Shown in pieces: positions 13,485-19,556 of a DNA stretch of 19,556 nucleotides; position 1 is the stretch's first letter, and each line of letters starts with the position of its first letter. The translations under genes were made by a program, and so were the position numbers. The stretch is taken from NCBI GenBank assembly GCA_946405115.1, contig CAMJGB010000008.1:1-19556 (forward strand), in the 5' to 3' direction. Source of the DNA: an uncultured Clostridia bacterium (GTDB lineage: Bacteria; Bacillota; Clostridia; Saccharofermentanales; Saccharofermentanaceae). Below the pieces are notes generated by a model that saw only the letters and a program-made list of their open reading frames with translations, was not told where the DNA came from and searched no databases.

Positions 13485-13507
13485 TTTGGCGGAGAAGGAG
13501 GGATTCG
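13485..13507. repeat. tRNA-side attachment site (att core)
   Basis: Identical over 23 bases to 8398-8420. It covers the CCA, discriminator, acceptor strand and start of the T arm of the tRNA. The sequence just outside (AAATTT, preceded by ACGCCCGTT) is also similar at both sites. Confidence 0.85.
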
Positions 13508-13579
13508 AACCCTCGAAACCCTTTTGGGGTTTACACGATTTCCAGTCGTGCGCCCTCGACCAGGCTAGGCGACTTCTCC
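13487..13579 (-). tRNA. tRNA-Ser(GGA)
   Basis: Read on the minus strand, the gene starts GGAGAAG at 13579 and pairs with CTTCTCC (13497-13491) to make the 7-bp acceptor stem, followed by discriminator G (13490) and encoded CCA (13489-13487). The anticodon stem-loop is CACGA-CTGGAAA-TCGTG, giving anticodon GGA (13543-13541), which reads UCC and UCU. A long variable arm typical of serine tRNAs and a T arm GAGGG-TTCGAAT-CCCTC follow. The 3' end is the integration site of the neighbouring element and remains intact. It has its own strong promoter and a terminator inside the element. Confidence 0.97.
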
Positions 13580-13626
13580 ATAATCTTATAGGTGGTTCGA
13601 AAGCCATTTGGCTCAAACGCTTGATA

Positions 13627-13655
13627 ATTGTACTTGCTTTGTTCTTCTTTGTCAA
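13627..13655 (-). promoter_or_regulatory. Strong promoter of the tRNA-Ser gene
   Basis: On the minus strand TTGACA (13655-13650) and TACAAT (13632-13627) are 17 nt apart, about 47 nt before the mature tRNA 5' end. Confidence 0.8.
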
Positions 13656-13679
13656 TTGTTATGGGCTCTGTGCTATAAT
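13649..13679 (+). promoter_or_regulatory. Extended -10 promoter of the lipoprotein-azlCD operon
   Basis: TGC followed by TATAAT (13674-13679) is an extended -10. TTGTCA (13649-13654) lies 19 nt upstream and occupies the same bases as the -35 of the divergent tRNA promoter. Confidence 0.65.
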
Positions 13680-13704
13680 CAAGCCCGAATGTGAGGTTTT
13701 TTAC

Positions 13705-14265
13705 ATGAAGATCAGGAAACTTCTTGCGGTTATAGCCGCGATTATGACGTTGGTAATAGGCTTTTCGAGCTGCGCATTGATTGGGGAGAGTGCTGCTACA
13801 GAGGCATATGTTCCCGAATACGGCGAAGTTACGGAGCTTATTAAGGTATACGAGGATTCATACAGGAGCTATGTTCAGAACGGTGAGGGCGGTGTTACTG
13901 CCGTCTCTTGTTCGAGTTACACACCGCTCGGAGCACCGTGCAATGCTACTTACACACTGACTGAAGGTAATGAGTTCGAGTCCTGCTCACTGGCAGTTCA
14001 GCGTGAGTTCGAGCAGCATGACGAGTACTTTAACGTTTGTCCGGAATTCATGATGTTCGTAAGGTCTTACATCGATCCGGCAGGTACGATCGTTATCAAT
14101 AAGTACATAAGCACATCTTCCGGTGTTTATTACGTTAATGAAGAGACTTCTACTTTAGATCTTATCGAGGATGTTGAGGCTCTTGACTGCTTTGTTACCT
14201 TCGATCAGGTAAGAAGAGCTTACGGCACCGAACAGGATGCTTCGGAGACACAAACCGGCGCATGA
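13705..14265 (+). CDS. Small lipoprotein of unknown function, first gene of the azlCD operon
   Basis: A 186-residue lipoprotein. Residues 1-22 are a classic signal peptide (MKIRKLL, then a hydrophobic stretch) ending in the lipobox FSSC with Cys23 as the lipidated residue, so the mature protein sits on the outer face of the membrane. The mature part is acidic and has four further cysteines, including CSS and CNA near its middle. I recognise no family. The ATG at 13705 follows GTGAGG with an 8-nt spacer. Its stop codon overlaps the azlC start as ATGA, so translation of the transporter is coupled to it, which suggests a link such as substrate capture or transporter assembly. That link is inference. 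Confidence 0.8.
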   Translation: MKIRKLLAVIAAIMTLVIGFSSCALIGESAATEAYVPEYGEVTELIKVYEDSYRSYVQNGEGGVTAVSCSSYTPLGAPCNATYTLTEGNEFESCSLAVQREFEQHDEYFNVCPEFMMFVRSYIDPAGTIVINKYISTSSGVYYVNEETSTLDLIEDVEALDCFVTFDQVRRAYGTEQDASETQTGA

Positions 14266-14972
14266 GTTTCAAACAAGGTTTTAATTATGGACTTGCTATT
14301 GGATTAGGATACCTTTCGGTATCCTTCTCTTTTGGTATCATGGCCGTCAACAGCGGCCTTACCTGGTGGCAGACAGTCCTTATATCCATAGCGAATTTAA
14401 CTTCTGCAGGACAGGTTGCAGGTGTAGGCATAATGGCGGCTTCGGGCGGACTCGTCGAGATGGCGGTAGCTCAGCTCATCATTAATCTTCGCTATTCACT
14501 TATGGCGATATCTTTGTCGCAGAAGACGGATTCTTCGATGACGCTTCCTGCAAGACTTGTCGATTCGTTCTTCATTACGGATGAAATATTCGGTGTTGCA
14601 AGCGCCCAGAAGAGTGTGGGATTTAAGTGTATGACCGGGCTTGCCGTGTTGCCTGTTGCGGGGTGGACTCTAGGTACGCTTCTCGGAGCTCTTCTTGGAA
14701 ATGTGCTGCCGTCTATCGTTACTTCAAGTCTTTCCATCGGTATCTACGGTATGTTCGTGGCTATTGTTCTTCCTGTATGTAAGAAGTCGAAGGTTATCAC
14801 GATCATCAGCGTTTTGTCTGTCATGATGTCCGTGGTGTTCCGTTATGTTCCTTTATTACATGAGAAAGTTGCATCGGGATTCGCGATTATTATCTGTGCT
14901 GTTATCTCAGCCCTAATCGGAGTGTTCATTACATCCGATGAGGAAGGGGAGAAGGAGGCTGTTAATGGATAA
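14262..14972 (+). CDS. azlC: AzlC family branched-chain amino acid exporter, large subunit
   Basis: A 236-residue membrane protein of the AzlC family, which with AzlD exports branched-chain amino acids and analogues such as azaleucine. Characteristic parts are the N-terminal FNYGLAIGLGYLSVSFSFGI (7-26), NLTSAGQVAGV (45-55), and INLRYSLMAISLSQ (74-87), followed by several more hydrophobic helices. Its length is normal for the family. The start codon overlaps the lipoprotein stop, and its end overlaps azlD by 8 nt, so the three genes form one operon closed by a terminator. Confidence 0.92.
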   Translation: MSFKQGFNYGLAIGLGYLSVSFSFGIMAVNSGLTWWQTVLISIANLTSAGQVAGVGIMAASGGLVEMAVAQLIINLRYSLMAISLSQKTDSSMTLPARLVDSFFITDEIFGVASAQKSVGFKCMTGLAVLPVAGWTLGTLLGALLGNVLPSIVTSSLSIGIYGMFVAIVLPVCKKSKVITIISVLSVMMSVVFRYVPLLHEKVASGFAIIICAVISALIGVFITSDEEGEKEAVNG

Positions 14973-15288
14973 CAAAGCATTCTTCACCTTGCTTCTTGTC
15001 ATGGGAGTCACGACTTATCTTGTGCGCATGATCCCATTCGTGCTCTTCCGTAAGAAGATTGAGAATAAGAAGGTCAAGGCTTTCTTCGACTACATCCCGT
15101 ATACGGTTCTGTCAGCTATGACTTTCCCTGAGATACTTTATTCGACTGATTCAATAATATCTGCAGCGGCGGGTGCCGTAACGGCGATCATACTGTCGTA
15201 TAAGGGTAAGAATCTGCTCGTAGTTGCCATAGGAACCTGCCTTGCAGCTTTCCTGGTAAGCCTTGCCGAGATGTGGCTTAAGTTCTGA
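14965..15288 (+). CDS. azlD: AzlD family branched-chain amino acid exporter, small subunit
   Basis: A 107-residue protein with about four hydrophobic helices, typical of AzlD, the small partner of AzlC. The opening TYLVRMIPFVLFRKKI (16-31) and YIPYTVLSAMTFPEIL (43-58) are the usual conserved regions of the family. The ATG at 14965 is chosen because GAAGGAGG (14951-14958) lies 6 nt upstream; it overlaps the end of azlC by 8 nt. Confidence 0.9.
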   Translation: MDNKAFFTLLLVMGVTTYLVRMIPFVLFRKKIENKKVKAFFDYIPYTVLSAMTFPEILYSTDSIISAAAGAVTAIILSYKGKNLLVVAIGTCLAAFLVSLAEMWLKF

Positions 15289-15300
15289 TTAATGCAAATA

Positions 15301-15330
15301 AAGAAGCCGGAGATCACTCTCCGGCTTCTT
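15301..15330. terminator. Strong terminator between convergent genes
   Basis: AAGAAGCCGGAGA (15301-15313) and TCTCCGGCTTCTT (15318-15330) form a perfect 13-bp stem with a 4-nt loop. The outer A/T pairs let it work in both directions, for azlD and for the convergent AIM24-family gene. Confidence 0.9.
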
Positions 15331-15351
15331 GTTATTCGCTTAGTAAACTTA

Positions 15352-16026
15352 TCAGTTCTTATGCGGCATGTACCTGTAAAGGATCATTGCCGTTGAAGAA
15401 ACAGGCATTGACTGGAGCATGATCTTTCCGGGACCTGTGAGAGTTGTATTGAAGAGACCCTCGCCGCCGAAGAGAACGTTCTTAACACCCTTAACCATCT
15501 CAATTTCGAGGTTAACTGTGCTGTCCATCATTACTGTGTAACCTGTGTCAACAACCATCTTCTGTCCGGGCTGGAGATCATACTCGATTGCTGTACCGTC
15601 AACCTCGAGGAAGACAATACCTGTACCGGTGAATCTCTGCATGAGGAAGCCCTCACCGCCGAAGAAACCGCCGCCGATGTTCTTCTGAACACCAACAGAC
15701 TGCTCGATGTTACCGAAGGAAGCGAGGAAAGCACCCTTCTGTGCAAGGAAGGAGTTACCATTGAGCTCGATAGCCTTGATTGAACCGGGGAAGGAAGATG
15801 CAAATGCGATCTCGCCTGCCTGCTCAGCTGTGTATGTATTGATCATTGCGCTCTCGCCTGTAACCATTCTGCCAAACATCTTGCCGATGCCGCCGCCTGT
15901 GGATGTGGACATCTTGATTCCTGCAGACATCCAGCTCATTGAACCGGACTCACAGTTAACGGATTCACCCTGGTTAAGACTGATGATTACTACGGGCAAG
16001 CTGCCGCCTTCGATTCTGTAATTCAT
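15352..16026 (-). CDS. TIGR00266/AIM24 family protein
   Basis: A 224-residue soluble protein of the TIGR00266 (AIM24-like) family, with no signal peptide or membrane segment. Family marks include ESGSMSWMS (26-34), a Gly-rich stretch with a phenylalanine (GGGIGKMFGRMVTGES, 44-59), AQKGAFLASF (94-103), and GGGFFGGEGFLMQRFTGTG (117-135). The family forms a beta-rich trimeric barrel fold related to the tryptophan RNA-binding attenuation protein; the function is not settled. It starts at 16026 after AGGAGGT, 6 nt upstream. It is a single gene with an operator-like inverted repeat in its promoter. Confidence 0.88.
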   Translation of the reverse strand: MNYRIEGGSLPVVIISLNQGESVNCESGSMSWMSAGIKMSTSTGGGIGKMFGRMVTGESAMINTYTAEQAGEIAFASSFPGSIKAIELNGNSFLAQKGAFLASFGNIEQSVGVQKNIGGGFFGGEGFLMQRFTGTGIVFLEVDGTAIEYDLQPGQKMVVDTGYTVMMDSTVNLEIEMVKGVKNVLFGGEGLFNTTLTGPGKIMLQSMPVSSTAMILYRYMPHKN

Positions 16027-16057
16027 AGGTACCTCCTAAGATTGTAAAGATTAATTA

Positions 16058-16088
16058 AGTTTAACACATATCGTTGTGAATGTGTTAA
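16058..16088 (-). promoter_or_regulatory. AIM24-family gene promoter overlapped by a perfect inverted repeat
   Basis: TTAACACAT (16061-16069) and ATGTGTTAA (16080-16088) are perfect 9-bp inverted arms separated by 10 nt. On the minus strand they cover TTAACA (-35, 16088-16083) and most of the extended -10 TGT-TAAACT (16066-16058). A factor bound here would control this gene and perhaps the divergent GGDEF gene 60 nt away. Confidence 0.6.
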
Positions 16089-16132
16089 TTCTTCATATTT
16101 AATAAAATATTAAAATTTCGCTCTAATCATCG

Positions 16133-16141
16133 TGCTAAAAT
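16133..16141 (+). promoter_or_regulatory. Extended -10 promoter of the GGDEF gene
   Basis: TGC followed by TAAAAT ends only 6 nt before the ATG at 16148. No Shine-Dalgarno is present between them, so the transcript is probably leaderless. Confidence 0.5.
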
Positions 16142-16147
16142 CGCATT

Positions 16148-19100
16148 ATGGATGACTATCAGCTCGAACAATTAGGCTATAAACTGGTATGGGCGGACGA
16201 ATTCGACGGTCCTGAGTTGGACCGCGACAGCTGGAATGTCGAAGAGCACCCTTCCAATTGGATCAACGAGGAGCTTCAGGCTTACGTTGATGATGGTAAG
16301 CATGTATTTGTAAAAGACGGTCATCTTGTCATCAAGCCCGAGCGTATTTATGCTCCGGATAAATCTGCAACCTATAAGTCCGGCCGTGTATGCACGGAAG
16401 GCAAAGTTGATTTCACTTACGGTTATGTAGAGATCAAAGCAAAGACAGCAAGCGGCAAGGGCTTTCTTTCCAACATAAGGCTTTTGTCTTCCGGCAATCC
16501 CTATGGCAACTGGCCGAAGTCCGGTTCTATCGACATGATGTCAGCTGACGGACAGTATCCTGAGAGGGGAAGTGCGATCATGCATTTCGGTGAGCCTTCT
16601 GAGGAGAGAAGCGGAAGCATCGGAAACGGCTACACGGATTTCTCCCGTGACTATCACATATATGCGTGTGAGTGGGTCCCCGGCAAGTTTACATTCTATG
16701 TTGACGGTCAAGTTGTATTAACGAATTCATTCTGGTTCTCGAGTAAGGGTGACGGTACTGAGAGAATGTATCCCGCACCTTTTGACCGCGATTTTAATAT
16801 CGAGTTTGATGTGTCGATCGGAGGCGACTGGGTAAGTGCTCCCGACCGTGCGACTTCGTTCGAGGAAGAGTCTGAGTTCTGGGTTGATTATGTAAGGCTC
16901 TACCGTAAGGATGAATATGATCCCAATGTCGCGAAGCCTGACATCTCCAAACGATTTAAGGAGCCTGATGAAACAGGTAATCTCATAAGTGACGATTCGC
17001 GTGACTGGCGCTTCTTTAAGGTCTGCGGAGGCGAGGGTTCCTGCGATACTGACGGCTCCGAGTTTTGCATCGACATCATAAGCGTCGGTGACAAGGAGCA
17101 CTCCATTCAGCTTTATCAGTCTGATCTACCTCTTAGGAAAGGAAGATTCTACAGACTGTCCTTTGATGCAATGGCTTATGAGAAGCGTACCTTCAAGGCT
17201 GCAGTAACAGCTCCGGACATTCACTGGAAGAGGTACCTTAACGATACTGATATCGAAGTTGCCGAGACATGGCAGACACATATCCTGCCTTTCGAAATGA
17301 CGGAAGATGATGACGATAACGGAAGAGTAGAGTTCAACCTCGGTAATACTGCTTCTTCTGCTACGGTCAAGATTAAGAACATAAGGTTCGAAGAAATCGA
17401 ACCTCCTAAGCAGATACGTAAGGGAATCGCTGTATGCGGTGCATGGGAGGATGCCGAGAACTATAACCTGTTCATAAGATCCATTCTCACACCGAGACTT
17501 CGTGAGGACTATGTTGTAATGGGCTTCACATTCGGTCTTGCAGAGACGGGTGTAATTGATGAGAAGGTCGGTGAGAAGTTCGTAGAGTTTATCGACGAGT
17601 TTGAGCTTTCTGCGATCTTTATCTTCGCAGAGATGATCAAGGCTGATGATCTTCTCGATAAGCTTATCGACATCGGTAACAGAAAGAATATCCCCGTTGT
17701 ATTCCTTGAGCATCAGCACAAGGGCGTGATCAATGCAGTGCTCGATTATGCCGGCGGATTCGAGAAGATGGTTAAGCACGTGCTTGATGTGCATAAGTGC
17801 AGAAGCGTTAAGTTCTTCGCAGGATTCCCGGATAATCCTTTCTCCATCGAGCGTGAGAATATCTACAGAAGACTCATGCTCTCACATAGGCTTAAAGTCG
17901 ATAAGGATGACATCCTTTACGGCGGATTCTGGGATGCAACGACGCAGCGTGAGCTTAATGAGAGACTTGATGCCGGAATGGAACTTCCCGAGGCGTTCAT
18001 ATGTGCAAATGATTCTATGGCAATCGGTGTATGCGATTGTCTTAAGAGCCGCGGAATCAGGGTGCCCGAGGATGTAATCGTAACCGGATTCGACGGTATC
18101 TGGCACGGCCGATTCCACTTCCCGGCAATCACCACGGCAGAACCTGATTATGCTTCGCTTTCTGACTGGATCCTCGACATCATTGAGGGGAAGGCTGAAT
18201 GGAAGTCAGGTGAGACCACTAAGAGGAATATCGGTTACAACGAGATAATCGAGAACTCCTGCGGATGTGAACCGGGTGAGGCTTCTAAGTGGGGTCAGAT
18301 CGTTAATATCGTTGCAGACGATAACCAGGACTATTTCAGACATAACCTTGAGATGGGTAAGTTCGTAACATGGACGCTCAGTATGGACGACGTCGATGAG
18401 GCGACCATGTCTCTTAACCGTTATCTGTGGCTTTGGAAAGATCCTTACTACTTCATAGGTCTTACGCACGGATATAACAAGAGTTGCGTTCATGCTCTTC
18501 TGCATGGCGATAAGCAGGATCTTAAGTTTAAGGAGAAATACTATAACCTCACATCGCCGCTTCCCGAGTGGAATGATCTTCTTGCTAAGGGCAGCGGAAC
18601 AGATGCTCTCATGTTCAGGCAGCTTCGTACCGTCGGATATGAATACGGTTATATGTGCTGCGGTTCTGAGAAGATGACCCTTCGTGAGCAGCAAAGATTC
18701 GAGGAGTTCGGACTCTTTGTTTCTGCGATGGTCAGCTCAGTCATAGATAAGACTAAGCTCGTTGAAGCCAACAGAGCCATCAGCAGACTTAATGAGAGAG
18801 ATTATCTTACTAACCTTTACAACCGAAGAGGCTTCTTCAGATGCGTTGAGGAACTTATTAATGATCCTCGTAACAGAGGAAGGATATTCTCTTTGTTCTC
18901 CGTTGATATGGACGGCCTTAAGTACATTAATGACCACTACGGACATCAGGAAGGAGATAATGCCATCATTATCCTTTCCAAGGCTCTTCTCGCTTATACG
19001 GGAGATCGAGGTGTCTGCGCAAGATACGGCGGTGACGAGTTTGCCATGGCAATCGTAGGTGACACTAATATCGCTGACGACTACATCGATATCCGCGCAA

Positions 19101-19285
19101 GGATTCACGGACATGCGATGAGAGATCCTATCGTAAGAGAACTCGATTACAGCATTAACGCAAGTATTGGTATCGCCGAGAGTGTCATAACTGGCGATGT
19201 CGATATTGAAGAACTCATAAAAATCGCCGACATGCGTATGTACGAAGATAAGCAGGCGCGTAAAGGAAGTAACGAGATCAGATGA
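16148..19285 (+). CDS. Cytoplasmic diguanylate cyclase with GH16-like, CBM4/9-like and LacI-type sugar-binding domains
   Basis: A 1045-residue protein with no signal peptide or membrane segment. Domains in order: GH16-type glucanase fold (about 10-255; WADEFDGPELDRDSW at 15-29); CBM4/9-like module (about 278-417); LacI/PBP1-type sugar-binding domain (about 424-690; signature CANDSMAIGVCDCLKSRG at 619-636); an unassigned linker domain (about 715-870); GGDEF domain (885-1040) with DYLTNLYNRRGF, Asp920 and GGDEF (961-965) intact. It should make c-di-GMP from two GTP. The GH16 motif G-E-I-D-x-x-E is here G126-S-I-D-M-M-S132, so both catalytic glutamates are serines. The inhibitory RxxD site is absent (Gly952, Gly955). 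I infer a soluble sensor of intracellular oligosaccharides. Its last bases overlap the cardiolipin synthase start as ATGA. Confidence 0.88.
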   Translation: MDDYQLEQLGYKLVWADEFDGPELDRDSWNVEEHPSNWINEELQAYVDDGKHVFVKDGHLVIKPERIYAPDKSATYKSGRVCTEGKVDFTYGYVEIKAKTASGKGFLSNIRLLSSGNPYGNWPKSGSIDMMSADGQYPERGSAIMHFGEPSEERSGSIGNGYTDFSRDYHIYACEWVPGKFTFYVDGQVVLTNSFWFSSKGDGTERMYPAPFDRDFNIEFDVSIGGDWVSAPDRATSFEEESEFWVDYVRLYRKDEYDPNVAKPDISKRFKEPDETGNLISDDSRDWRFFKVCGGEGSCDTDGSEFCIDIISVGDKEHSIQLYQSDLPLRKGRFYRLSFDAMAYEKRTFKAAVTAPDIHWKRYLNDTDIEVAETWQTHILPFEMTEDDDDNGRVEFNLGNTASSATVKIKNIRFEEIEPPKQIRKGIAVCGAWEDAENYNLFIRSILTPRLREDYVVMGFTFGLAETGVIDEKVGEKFVEFIDEFELSAIFIFAEMIKADDLLDKLIDIGNRKNIPVVFLEHQHKGVINAVLDYAGGFEKMVKHVLDVHKCRSVKFFAGFPDNPFSIERENIYRRLMLSHRLKVDKDDILYGGFWDATTQRELNERLDAGMELPEAFICANDSMAIGVCDCLKSRGIRVPEDVIVTGFDGIWHGRFHFPAITTAEPDYASLSDWILDIIEGKAEWKSGETTKRNIGYNEIIENSCGCEPGEASKWGQIVNIVADDNQDYFRHNLEMGKFVTWTLSMDDVDEATMSLNRYLWLWKDPYYFIGLTHGYNKSCVHALLHGDKQDLKFKEKYYNLTSPLPEWNDLLAKGSGTDALMFRQLRTVGYEYGYMCCGSEKMTLREQQRFEEFGLFVSAMVSSVIDKTKLVEANRAISRLNERDYLTNLYNRRGFFRCVEELINDPRNRGRIFSLFSVDMDGLKYINDHYGHQEGDNAIIILSKALLAYTGDRGVCARYGGDEFAMAIVGDTNIADDYIDIRARIHGHAMRDPIVRELDYSINASIGIAESVITGDVDIEELIKIADMRMYEDKQARKGSNEIR

Positions 19286-19556
19286 GTGTTGGTTCGAGAC
19301 GCCCGGACAGGCCGGGTGAAGAAAGGATAATCAGGCTCATCAAGAATCCCCGTACGGGCATTCTTCGTATTGTGTTCAGCCGCTTTATGCTCATCTCTAC
19401 GATGATCCTTTTGCAGCTTATCATTCTGGTAATGCTGTATCTTGTCTTCGAAGAATACGTCGCGAACCTGAATGTGTTGATGATCATATTCTCCATCATC
19501 ATGATCATCTACCTTTATAACTCCGAGATGGATTCTACGGCTAAGCTTACCTGGAT
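19282..19556 (+). CDS. Cardiolipin synthase-like protein, N-terminal part (runs off the window)
   Basis: The first 91 codons of a gene that continues past the window. After a basic start (SRRPDRPGEERIIRLIKN) come two hydrophobic helices at about residues 38-54 and 60-80, then NSEMDSTAKLTW, which matches the conserved N-x-x-x-x-x-KLxW segment of the PLDc_N region in clostridial cardiolipin synthases. The catalytic HKD motifs would lie beyond the window. The ATG at 19282 overlaps the stop of the GGDEF gene, with AAAGGAAGT just upstream, so the two are translationally coupled. The name rests on the N-terminal layout only. Confidence 0.7.
   Translation, partial: MSVGSRRPDRPGEERIIRLIKNPRTGILRIVFSRFMLISTMILLQLIILVMLYLVFEEYVANLNVLMIIFSIIMIIYLYNSEMDSTAKLTW

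Larger units (their letters stand above)
8398..13507. mobile_element. Integrative element of about 5.1 kb in the 3' end of tRNA-Ser(GGA)
   Basis: The element is bounded by a 23-bp direct repeat of the tRNA 3' end. In order it carries the integrase and excisionase genes (minus), a structured noncoding region, two paralogous cargo genes (plus), a toxin-antitoxin pair (minus), an orphan membrane-protein gene (plus) and a terminator beside the tRNA. The tRNA stays complete because the element supplies the matching 3' end. The cargo genes look richer in A and T, with more AAA and ATA codons than the flanking genes. I see no relaxase, coupling protein, conjugation or replication gene, so it is a cryptic element or one mobilised by others. 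Confidence 0.85.

Noticed and set aside
13489..13579. CRISPR or other repeat array signal around the tRNA and flanks
   Set aside because: The repeats are only tRNA arms, att duplicates and a few 11-nt boxes. There are no regularly spaced repeats with unique spacers anywhere in the window.
13366..13704. Upstream extension of the lipoprotein frame across the tRNA-Ser gene
   Set aside because: It would translate through the tRNA and the promoter. The lipoprotein signal peptide begins exactly at 13705 after GTGAGG.
17126..17794. Minus-strand open frame of about 222 codons inside the GGDEF gene
   Set aside because: It lies opposite an unambiguous multidomain coding sequence and shows no motif or start signal.

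Overview
The window looks like a chromosomal segment of a Gram-positive, anaerobic member of the Clostridia. The clues are a small 2[4Fe-4S] ferredoxin, strong AGGAGG-type ribosome binding sites, extended -10 promoters, hairpin-plus-T-tract terminators, an alarmone-synthetase-like protein and a large cytoplasmic GGDEF protein. I cannot name the genus from sequence alone. TGA is a true stop here: it ends the ferredoxin, YccF, AzlD, GGDEF and other genes.

Left part (1-8195), chromosomal: ferredoxin and a BASS-type transporter closed by a terminator; a RelA/SpoT-synthetase-domain protein; a ProC-like reductase overlapping a GNAT acetyltransferase; a convergent NAD-dependent epimerase; a duplicated YccF-domain membrane protein; a zinc-ribbon/Tim44-like membrane protein whose best start codon is followed at once by an in-frame TGA; and an acyltransferase-3 membrane protein overlapping an XRE-AbrB regulator.

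Middle part (about 8398-13507), accessory: a compact integrative element of about 5.1 kb sits in the 3' end of a tRNA-Ser(GGA) gene (minus strand, 13487-13579). A 23-bp direct repeat of the tRNA 3' end (8398-8420 and 13485-13507) bounds it. It carries a Tn916-type tyrosine integrase and small excisionase, a structured noncoding region of about 480 bp, a two-gene cargo operon encoding paralogous proteins (one soluble, one membrane-anchored), a RelB/ParE-type toxin-antitoxin pair and an orphan membrane protein. I see no relaxase, coupling protein or replication gene. Tandem direct repeats with an 11-nt period near both ends look like integrase arm sites, and a diverged copy of the element flank lies outside the left att site, hinting at an earlier integration.

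Right part (13600-19556), chromosomal: divergent promoters drive the tRNA and a lipoprotein-azlC-azlD operon (all overlapping); then a TIGR00266/AIM24-family protein with a clear operator-like inverted repeat in its promoter; and a 1045-residue GGDEF protein coupled by an ATGA overlap to a cardiolipin-synthase-like gene cut by the window end.

The two most interesting items are the GGDEF protein and the cargo pair. The GGDEF protein has no signal peptide or membrane segment. It fuses a GH16-type glucanase fold lacking both catalytic glutamates, a CBM4/9-like module, a LacI/PBP1-type sugar-binding domain and an intact GGDEF without its inhibitory site. This reads as an intracellular carbohydrate sensor that makes c-di-GMP. 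The cargo pair is a possible undescribed two-component accessory system.
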